Below are positions 1 through 5,671 of a DNA stretch of 8,848 nt, piece by piece. A program made the translations under genes and the position numbers. Within the stretch, counting starts at the first letter, position 1. Each line of letters opens with the position of its first letter. The notes under the pieces are model-generated. The model had not been told where the DNA came from. It saw only the letters and a program-made list of their open reading frames with translations, and ran no database searches. Where the stretch lies: positions 1-8,848 of the forward strand of contig JALOKO010000208.1 of assembly GCA_025456495.1 (NCBI GenBank). Reading direction: 5' to 3'. The DNA is from Bryobacterales bacterium. GTDB lineage: Bacteria; Acidobacteriota; Terriglobia; Bryobacterales; Bryobacteraceae.

Positions 1-380
1 CGCAGTTGGCGGATGCCCTGCATGCCTTCTACCTGGCGACCGAGGAACTGGGCGTGGCCAATTCGGTGATCACGTTCACCGAGTCAGAATTCGGCCGTAC
101 GATGAACCCCGCCGCAGGGGCGGGCACGGATCATGCCTGGGGAAGCAATCACTTCGTGCTGGGCTCTTCCGTCAAGGGCGGAGATCACTTCGGCGCCCAT
201 CCCAACTTGGCTTTGGGCGGACCCGACGACTCCGGCTCCCGCGGCAGCTACATCCCCACCACCTCGCTGGACCAGTACGGGGCGACGCTTGCCGACTGGT
301 TCGGCGTTCCCCCGGCCGGTCTGGATGGCATCTTCCCCAACCTTGCCAACTTTAGCCAGCGCAAGTTGGATTTCGTGTAG
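1..380 (+). CDS. DUF1501 family protein, C-terminal part (5' end outside window)
   Basis: This is the last ~126 residues of a larger protein whose start lies off the left edge. The in-frame TTG near the edge is read as an internal Leu, not a start. The family (DUF1501, PF07394) is recognised from the order of its C-terminal motifs: SEFGRT, then GTDHAWGSNHFVLG, then a G-G-DD-GSRG-YIPTTS stretch, then DQYGATLADWFGV, and finally FPNL-NF close to the C-terminus. Family members are usually ~400-500 residues, often exported by Tat, and distantly resemble the alkaline-phosphatase/sulfatase fold. Their substrate is unknown. In many genomes the gene directly follows a DUF1800 gene, and that partner would lie to the left if present. 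The gene ends in TAG and is closed 45 bases later by a strong terminator, so it is the last gene of its transcript. Family call is firm; function is unknown. Confidence 0.88.
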   Translation, partial: QLADALHAFYLATEELGVANSVITFTESEFGRTMNPAAGAGTDHAWGSNHFVLGSSVKGGDHFGAHPNLALGGPDDSGSRGSYIPTTSLDQYGATLADWFGVPPAGLDGIFPNLANFSQRKLDFV

Positions 381-424
381 CGCTTCACAGGCGGCATCAT
401 CGGTGGGCGGTGAAAGATTCCCAC

Positions 425-468
425 AGGGGCGGCGCAGGGGCTAGTACCTGCGCCGCCCCTTTCGTTTT
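425..468 (+). terminator. Intrinsic terminator of the DUF1501 transcript
   Basis: A perfect inverted repeat forms a 14-bp, very GC-rich stem: left arm 425-438 (AGGGGCGGCGCAGG), 8-base loop 439-446, right arm 447-460. The right arm runs directly into TTTCGTTTT, a U-tract interrupted by CG. It sits 45 bases after the DUF1501 stop codon on the same strand, where an end of transcription is expected. There is no matching A-rich run before the left arm, so it looks unidirectional. Confidence 0.9.
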
Positions 469-803
469 CCCTACCCGCGCCAACTGGCTGCGTCCCTTCC
501 CCAGGATCACCGGGTACTGGTCAGCACTGCGGGCGGCTAAGCGCCCACGGTCTCAGGACTCCTTCCCGTGTCTTCGCCATGGATTCCGGAGATTTGGTTC
601 CATGTGACCGCGTGGTCCGATCATTCCGGATAAGCTAATCGCCTGGCCACGCCGCTTTTCCAAACCCCGTCCTGTGCCTCTAAGTACTTTCCTTCCATTG
701 CTTTAGGTAGATTTCCCGGGCATTCTTTAGGTGCGGACGAAAGAGACGGCGCATCCGTCGACGTTGCAAATTGAGCGCGCAAACGAGGGGAATCGAAGAG
801 CAA
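469..803. other. Intergenic region and 5' region of the PEP-CTERM gene
   Basis: I see no convincing gene here. The short open frames that cross it have no recognisable product, and one runs straight through the terminator hairpin. It should hold the promoter of the PEP-CTERM gene. No clear -35/-10 pair is visible, and no good sigma-54 element (TGGCAC-N5-TTGC) was found, although some PEP-CTERM genes elsewhere use one. Possible binding sites are two copies of ATTCCGGA (583-590 and 623-630, 40 bases start to start) and two copies of CTTTAGGT (701-708 and 725-732, 24 bases start to start). A small hairpin, GACGG-N5-CCGTC, lies at 745-759. None of these matches a regulator I can name. Confidence 0.5.
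785..800 (+). promoter_or_regulatory. Ribosome binding region that sets the PEP-CTERM start
   Basis: GAGGGG (785-790) and GAAGAG (795-800) lie upstream of ATG 804, with spacings of 13 and 3 bases. Neither spacing is ideal. Together they still favour ATG 804 over TTG 771, which would add 11 polar residues ahead of a clean signal peptide. Confidence 0.45.
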
Positions 804-1559
804 ATGAAGACACGTAACATAGCATTCGCGAAGCTGCTTTTGGCGGCAGTGGCGACCATGCTCAGCCTGGGCCAGTCCGCTGTTGCGGGCACCATTGTGG
901 CCAGAGTGGACGGCCTGGGGGCCTATGGTCAAGTGCAGATGAGCCTGGACAATGGCAGTTGGGTGAACCAGTATGCGGGCATCATCCAGCTTACGCAGAC
1001 CGGCGGCACTTCCGATTGGGACCTTGTCGGTACGGGCGGAGCCTTCCTGGCCTTCTGTGTTGAGCCACGGGAAAACATCGCGCTGAACCAGACCTACACC
1101 TGGAACGATGGCCCCATGACAGCAGCGCCCACCAGTTTGGGGGGGATGAGCACCGCGCAAGCCAACCAATTGCTGGTGCTGATGAGCATGTCATTCCCTG
1201 ACTTCACGGTGTCGCTCACCAATATCCAGGCGGCTGCCATCCAGATTGCAATCTGGGAGATTGTGGAAGAGAAGTCGGGCGTTCTGAACGTCCTGGACGG
1301 CTCAATCAAGTTCCGCAGACCCTCCATCGCGGGAACGCTGGAACTGGCGCAGTCCCTGCTGAACCAAGTGAATACGCAGCCCGTCAACGTCACCGGGATT
1401 CGCGTCATGACCAGCGTAACCGACCAGGACCTGATGATCCAGATTGTGGACACCCCGGCAGATGTGGCGACTCCGGAACCGGCGACGCTGTCGATGCTGG
1501 GGTTGGGGCTGTTCGCACTCGGTTTGGCCAAGCGCAAAGCTGCCCGCCGAAGCTGCTAG
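804..1559 (+). CDS. Secreted PEP-CTERM protein with a predicted Cys-Gln thioester domain
   Basis: 251 residues. Residues 1-28 form a signal peptide (basic MKTRN start, hydrophobic core, likely cleavage after A-V-A28). The C-terminus is a classic PEP-CTERM sorting signal: PEP at 224-226, a short hydrophobic helix at about 228-242, then a basic tail (KRKAARR). In Gram-negative bacteria such tails are processed by an exosortase (EpsH/XrtA family), usually tied to exopolysaccharide export. No exosortase lies in this window. The central part has FCVEP (Cys85) and IQIAIW (Gln147), matching in sequence and order the Cys and Gln motifs of thioester domains (TED/TQXA type) of Gram-positive adhesins. 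The only other cysteine is Cys251, in the tail expected to be removed. ATG 804 is preferred over the upstream TTG at 771 because it begins the signal peptide exactly and has purine-rich GAAGAG and GAGGGG just upstream. The gene stands alone between two terminators. PEP-CTERM call is firm; the thioester is a prediction. Confidence 0.87.
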   Translation: MKTRNIAFAKLLLAAVATMLSLGQSAVAGTIVARVDGLGAYGQVQMSLDNGSWVNQYAGIIQLTQTGGTSDWDLVGTGGAFLAFCVEPRENIALNQTYTWNDGPMTAAPTSLGGMSTAQANQLLVLMSMSFPDFTVSLTNIQAAAIQIAIWEIVEEKSGVLNVLDGSIKFRRPSIAGTLELAQSLLNQVNTQPVNVTGIRVMTSVTDQDLMIQIVDTPADVATPEPATLSMLGLGLFALGLAKRKAARRSC

Positions 1560-1645
1560 CCGCTGACGGCCAAGCGAGTGCGCAAGTCGATTGCGCCCGC
1601 ATCCCGGCCGCAGCATCCTGTTTTCCGCATTGCTGAGGAGAGCGC

Positions 1646-1686
1646 AAAGGGGATGAGTCCAGGGGGCTCACCCCCTTTTCGTTTTC
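1646..1686 (+). terminator. Intrinsic terminator of the PEP-CTERM gene
   Basis: The left arm 1646-1660 pairs with the right arm 1664-1678. The outer seven pairs are AAAGGGG with CCCCTTT. Next comes a single A-C mismatch (1653/1671), then seven inner pairs including one G-U, closed by a three-base loop AGG. The stem is followed by T-rich TTCGTTTTC. It lies about 90 bases after the stop codon at 1559 and about 65 bases before the TonB receptor start, so the receptor cluster probably has its own promoter. Its tail closely matches that of the terminator at 425-468. Confidence 0.82.
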
Positions 1687-1750
1687 ACGCGATTTGTGAC
1701 GGAATGTTCACGGCTCCGCAATTCGCGCGAAATGCAGGGCCGCTATTGTC
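1687..1750 (+). promoter_or_regulatory. Short 5' region of the receptor cluster, with a perfect palindrome
   Basis: Only about 65 bases separate the preceding terminator from the receptor start, so the cluster's promoter should lie here or overlap the terminator. The palindrome TTCGCGCGAA (1722-1731) ends about 20 bases before the ATG, a plausible operator position. A looser dyad, GTGAC...GTTCAC, spans 1696-1711 or so. I cannot assign a clear -35/-10 pair. A weak Shine-Dalgarno-like AGGG lies at 1736-1739. Confidence 0.35.
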
Positions 1751-4624
1751 ATGGACATGCGAATCCATGCAATCCTGCTTACGCTACTTTTGATCTTAGG
1801 CCTAAGTTCCTTGAGCGGCCAGTCCAACGCCACCGATGCGTCCCTGGAGGGCTACATCACGGATGGCAGCGGCGCGGCCATTGCTGAGGCAGCCTGCGCG
1901 GCCACCAACACGGCAACCGGCGCCCGCTTCGAAGTGCTCAGCGGCCAGAACGGGTACTTTCGGTTTCCCCTGCTGCCCATCGGAAGCTATACCCTTTCCA
2001 CCGCAAAGCCCGGCTTCAAGGAGTACCGTCAGAGCGGCATCACGCTGAACGTTGGTCGTCAGATTCGCGTGGATGTGGCGATGGAAGTTGGCGAGGTGGT
2101 GGAGAGTGTCGAGGTGGTGGCCGATGCCGGCATTGTGGATGTCGCGCGCCAGCCATCGATGGAGGAAGTGCTGAGTGAGCGCGCCGTTCGCTCGCTGCCC
2201 ATCGTGTCGCGTAACCTGTTCAATTTCAATCTACTGGGGCCGGGCGTGAAGGGTGTTCCCTCCAGCGGATTCGGCACCACCCAGTTCAGCTTTGGCGGAT
2301 TGCAACGCACCAACTGGACCGCCGATGGCCTGGACAACACGCAGCGTCGCTTCGGCCGACAGATCCGTCTGGTCATCTACACCCCCGAGGCCGTTGAGGA
2401 GGTGCAGGTGATGGGCGGGACCTTTTCCGCGGAGTTCGGACGCGCCTCCGGCGGCATGATCAACATCATCACCAAGAGCGGCACCAACGACTATCACGGA
2501 CAGGGCCTCTTCCTCTACCGGCCGCAAGCGACCAACGCCCGTCCCGCGCTGGCGTCCACCAAACCAGAGCAGGAGTGGAAGAACATCACCGGCACCGTGG
2601 GCGGCCCCATCAAGAAGGACAAGCTCTTCTTCTTCGCCCAGTACGAGTACAACCCGCTGGTGATCCCCCGTCCCATCACCATTTCCCAGGCGAACTCGCA
2701 GGCGCTGGGCCTCACCGCCACAGACCTCACACCCGCCCCTTTCGGCGAGGAGTTCCACACGGCTCTTGGCAAGCTGAGTTTCGAAATCAATCCCAAAAAC
2801 CGTGGATTCCTGCGATACAGCCGCTTTACGAATGATTCGCCCTTCAATGGTGCGGGCGGACTCAACCTGGCCAGCCGCAGCCTTACCTTCACAGACCGCA
2901 TGAACGGTGGGGCGGGCCAGTTGGCCACTACCTTCTCTCCGACAGTCCTCAACGAATTGCGTTTTGGCGTCAATCGCCGCCAGGAACTGCGCCAACAGCA
3001 AGGCAACCCCACCGCGGCGGACGCCTTCATCAACATCACCGGCGTCGCGAACCTGGGCAATAACCTCGGCAACAACAACACCAGCATCGAGACCAGCACG
3101 CAGATCGTCGACAACCTCACCTGGAGCACATCCCGCCACACCATCAAGACTGGCCTGGATTACCAAACGACCGGCTTCAACCAGCAGCGCGCGCTTAACC
3201 GCACCTTTGTCTTTGGTGGCGTGGGCGCAGCCGCAGGTCGCCCGGCGGTAACGCCGCTGCAGCAGTACCTGAACACCCGTGCCGGACTGCTTGACCCCGC
3301 CACCGGTCGCCCGTTCACCTACACGCAGTTGCAGCAGGATATTGGCGATGCCACGCTGCAGCGCCGGTTCAACTTCGTCAATCTGTTCCTGCAGGACGAG
3401 TATCGCGTGACGTCTAACTTCACGCTGAACCTGGGGATTCGCTACGAGCTGATCCTGTTTCCGGAACTGGATCCCGAAGCACCGCTGGCGCAATCCCGCA
3501 ACATAAACATCGACCGCAACAACTTTGCGCCGCGCCTCGGCTTTTCCTGGTCCCCCTTCCGCGACAACAAGACGGTGGTGCGTGGCGGCTACGGCATTTA
3601 CTACGACACCCCGAATCTGGGCCTGATCCTGGATGGCTACATTCTGAACGGCCGCCGGATTCTGAACTTCGCCATTCCTGGCACAGATCCCAATGCCCCC
3701 GTCTTTCCCAACATCCTCAGCGCCAATGACTCCAACTTCCGCAACACCGCCCCGAACGTGAATGCCTTCGCGCCCGACCTGCGGACGATGTACGCGCACC
3801 AATCCACGTTGCAGATTGAGCGCGCCCTCACAAACTCGCTGTCCTTGAACCTGCAATACCAATGGATGTCCACACGGCAGGGGTTATACTCGATTGACGC
3901 CAACCTGCCAGCGCCGATTGGGCTGCTGGATGACGGCCGCCCGCGCTTCAGCGGAACCACGGGCCGTCCGAACTCCGCTTTCCGCGTCATCAACTTCATC
4001 CAGAACGGCGGCAATACGAACTACAACGCCTTGGACGTCACCATCCGGCAGCGCTTCACGGCGGGCGTGCAACTCAGCGCCACCTACAGTTGGAGCAAGG
4101 CCCTGGGGGACAGTCAGCAGGGCGGCGCGCCACCCACTGACCCCACGGATCGCCGTCGTGACTACGGGCCAATGTTGGCCAATGTGGGCCACAACCTGGT
4201 GCTCCAGGGCCTTTGGGCGCCGCAGTTCCAGGCGCCTGCCCTGCGCTGGCTGAACGGTACTGAACTTTCCAGCATCGTATTCGCAAATAGCGGCTATCCC
4301 ATTGATGTCACTGCGGGCACTGACCTGAACGGCGACCTACAGCTCAACGACCGGCCCCTCTTCGTCGGGCGCAACTCCGTGGTAGGCCCGGGCTTCTTCC
4401 AATGGGATGTCCGTCTGGCGCGCAAGCTGCGGTTGTCTGATCGATACCAGGTGCAGTTGATTGCGGAATCAGAGAACTTCACCAACCGCTTCAATCCGGG
4501 TTGCTCGCCGGAGGGTGCCTGCAACGGAGCCGTGGTTCGGCTCGGGACGGCTGCCGACTTTGGTCGTATCACCAGCGTGCGCGCCAATCGCGTATTCCAG
4601 TTCGGGACGCGATTCACGTTCTAG
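1751..4624 (+). CDS. TonB-dependent receptor, Oar-like, with N-terminal carboxypeptidase-regulatory domain
   Basis: 957-residue outer-membrane beta-barrel protein. Order of parts: signal peptide (about 1-24, ending around LSGQS); a carboxypeptidase-regulatory-like Ig-type domain (about 31-112, with EGYITDGSGAAI, an N-GYFRFPLLPIGSYTL core and A-KPGFKEY); a plug domain (about 130-245, with SLPIVSRNLFNF, a WTADGLDNTQ element and EEVQVMGGTFSAEFGRASGG followed by INIITKSGTN); then the barrel to the C-terminus. The protein ends in alternating aromatic residues (FQFGTRFTF) with a final Phe, as expected for BAM-inserted barrels. This architecture is strongly expanded in Acidobacteria, and its ligands are mostly unknown (carbohydrates, peptides and other large solutes are proposed). 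ATG 1751 fits the weak AGGG upstream; ATG 1757, two codons on, is equally possible. Two cysteines near the C-terminus (CSPEGAC) could form a disulfide in a late loop. The next gene starts 16 bases after the stop. Family is certain; ligand unknown. Confidence 0.95.
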   Translation: MDMRIHAILLTLLLILGLSSLSGQSNATDASLEGYITDGSGAAIAEAACAATNTATGARFEVLSGQNGYFRFPLLPIGSYTLSTAKPGFKEYRQSGITLNVGRQIRVDVAMEVGEVVESVEVVADAGIVDVARQPSMEEVLSERAVRSLPIVSRNLFNFNLLGPGVKGVPSSGFGTTQFSFGGLQRTNWTADGLDNTQRRFGRQIRLVIYTPEAVEEVQVMGGTFSAEFGRASGGMINIITKSGTNDYHGQGLFLYRPQATNARPALASTKPEQEWKNITGTVGGPIKKDKLFFFAQYEYNPLVIPRPITISQANSQALGLTATDLTPAPFGEEFHTALGKLSFEINPKNRGFLRYSRFTNDSPFNGAGGLNLASRSLTFTDRMNGGAGQLATTFSPTVLNELRFGVNRRQELRQQQGNPTAADAFINITGVANLGNNLGNNNTSIETSTQIVDNLTWSTSRHTIKTGLDYQTTGFNQQRALNRTFVFGGVGAAAGRPAVTPLQQYLNTRAGLLDPATGRPFTYTQLQQDIGDATLQRRFNFVNLFLQDEYRVTSNFTLNLGIRYELILFPELDPEAPLAQSRNINIDRNNFAPRLGFSWSPFRDNKTVVRGGYGIYYDTPNLGLILDGYILNGRRILNFAIPGTDPNAPVFPNILSANDSNFRNTAPNVNAFAPDLRTMYAHQSTLQIERALTNSLSLNLQYQWMSTRQGLYSIDANLPAPIGLLDDGRPRFSGTTGRPNSAFRVINFIQNGGNTNYNALDVTIRQRFTAGVQLSATYSWSKALGDSQQGGAPPTDPTDRRRDYGPMLANVGHNLVLQGLWAPQFQAPALRWLNGTELSSIVFANSGYPIDVTAGTDLNGDLQLNDRPLFVGRNSVVGPGFFQWDVRLARKLRLSDRYQVQLIAESENFTNRFNPGCSPEGACNGAVVRLGTAADFGRITSVRANRVFQFGTRFTF

Positions 4625-4640
4625 AAGGGAACGCTTGCTC

Positions 4641-5642
4641 ATGCCGAGACGGTTTCTTGCTTTCTGCACCCTGCTTGCGCTGCTGACGCCGTCGGCCCCC
4701 GCCTGGGGGCCGCGTGCCCATTCCGTGATCAACAGAGTGGCCATGGAAGCCCTGCCCCCGGGGGACCTGGATTTCCTGAAGCCGCACACCGACTACATCG
4801 TTGCCCGCGCCAGCATCCCCGATTCCTGGCGCGGTGTCAGCGAACCATTTCTGAAGATCGTGGAGGACCCCAACCACGGGTGGTTCCGCGAGCAGTTCGC
4901 CTTCCTCCCCACAGAGCGGATTCCGCGCTCGCGCTACGAATTCGTCCTTGCGCTCTACAAAGAGCGGGAGCGGATCAAGGCTAGCCACCCTGCATCCGCG
5001 GAACGGATGAACGTCCGCTGGACGGGTACTTTGCCCTATGCCACCGTCGAAACCTACGAGCGCCTCAAGACCGGCATGCGGCTCTGGCGATCGGCGCAGG
5101 ATCCGCAAGCCAGGCGCTTCCTGGAGCTGGACATCGCCCACTACATCGGACGGCTGGGGCACTATGTGGCTGACGGGGCGCAGCCCATGCACGTCACCAT
5201 CCACCACGACGGCTGGGTGGGGGACAATCCCAATGGCTACAACACAGACCCCCGCATTCACGGAAAGATGGAAACGGCCTACGTCAACCTGATTGAGCTG
5301 AAGCCAGCCGACATCGCGCGCCGCCTTGGGGATGCCAAGCGCCTCGCAGACCCCTTCCAGGCGATGCTGGAGGCGTTGGACGCGGCACGGGCCGACGTGG
5401 AGCCCATTTACCAACTGGACAAGCAGGGCGCCTGGGAAGATGCGCAACATCCGGAGGCGCGCGAGATGGTCTTCCGTTGCAGCGCCAACGGGGCGCGACT
5501 GCTGCGTGACCTGATCTACACCGCGTGGATTGCGTCAGGCGAACCCGCCGTGCGAGGCTTGCGCGGGGCACTAAACCCCATCTCGCCAGAGAACCCCGCT
5601 TATAATCCGGAAACGGGTTCGGCGCCCGCCCCACAACCATGA
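4641..5642 (+). CDS. Secreted zinc-dependent phospholipase C / S1-P1 nuclease-fold hydrolase
   Basis: 333 residues. The signal peptide is residues 1-21 (cleavage after A-P-A21), leaving Trp22 as the mature N-terminus. In this fold the N-terminal Trp itself binds zinc. The other expected ligands appear in order: His27 (WGPRAH), Asp61 (SIPDSW), His79 (DPNHGWF), then His174, Asp178 and His184 in HYVADGAQPMH, and His207 with Glu211 in IHGKMETAY. This makes a full tri-zinc site. S1/P1 nucleases have H-x3-D at the last pair, whereas Bacillus cereus type phospholipase C has H-x3-E; the QPMH wording is also phospholipase-like. Expected reaction: hydrolysis of phosphodiesters (phospholipid head group or nucleic acid) in the periplasm or outside the cell. 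ATG 4641 is chosen because it starts a clean signal peptide, follows AGAAGGGA, and lies 16 bases after the receptor stop; the open frame before it overlaps the receptor gene. The C-terminal ~20 residues are Pro/Asn-rich. Fold is firm, substrate uncertain. Confidence 0.87.
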   Translation: MPRRFLAFCTLLALLTPSAPAWGPRAHSVINRVAMEALPPGDLDFLKPHTDYIVARASIPDSWRGVSEPFLKIVEDPNHGWFREQFAFLPTERIPRSRYEFVLALYKERERIKASHPASAERMNVRWTGTLPYATVETYERLKTGMRLWRSAQDPQARRFLELDIAHYIGRLGHYVADGAQPMHVTIHHDGWVGDNPNGYNTDPRIHGKMETAYVNLIELKPADIARRLGDAKRLADPFQAMLEALDAARADVEPIYQLDKQGAWEDAQHPEAREMVFRCSANGARLLRDLIYTAWIASGEPAVRGLRGALNPISPENPAYNPETGSAPAPQP

Positions 5643-5661
5643 CCACACGGGGCACTGAACT

Positions 5662-5665
5662 GGAG
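5662..5665 (+). promoter_or_regulatory. Shine-Dalgarno site that sets the DUF218 start
   Basis: GGAG at 5662-5665 lies 6 bases before ATG 5672, a good spacing. The earlier in-frame ATG at 5639 overlaps the previous stop codon (ATGA) but would add 11 polar residues in front of the signal peptide. This makes 5672 the better start. Confidence 0.6.
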
Positions 5666-5671
5666 CTGTTC

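Noticed and set aside
410..607. A 65-codon plus-strand open frame after the DUF1501 gene
   Set aside because: It runs straight through the strong terminator hairpin at 425-460, and the peptide has no recognisable features.
745..768. Possible sigma-54 promoter ending in TTGCA before the PEP-CTERM gene
   Set aside because: TTGCA occurs at 764-768, but the required GG of the -24 element is absent at the correct distance. The nearby GACGG-N5-CCGTC hairpin has only five pairs.
621..1169. A 182-codon minus-strand open frame covering the intergenic region and the PEP-CTERM start
   Set aside because: There is no recognisable product, and it overlaps the well-supported PEP-CTERM gene.
1695..1711. 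CRP-like dyad TGTGA...TCAC before the receptor gene
   Set aside because: The spacer is 8 bases instead of 6 and the right half lacks the final A, so it does not meet the CRP-type consensus.
2231..3862. A 543-codon open frame on the minus strand inside the receptor gene
   Set aside because: It is fully antisense to a clearly recognised TonB receptor. Its translation is rich in Val, Gly, Ala and Arg with no domain, as expected for the mirror frame of GC-rich coding DNA.
4614..5450. A 278-codon minus-strand open frame over the phospholipase-like gene
   Set aside because: It is antisense to a gene with a signal peptide and a full set of zinc ligands, has no recognisable motif, and extends only because stop codons are rare at this GC content.
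5639..5671. ATGA overlap start (5639) for the DUF218 gene, suggesting translational coupling
   Set aside because: It would put 11 polar residues before the signal peptide. ATG 5672 has a well-spaced GGAG and begins the signal peptide directly. Use of both starts cannot be excluded.
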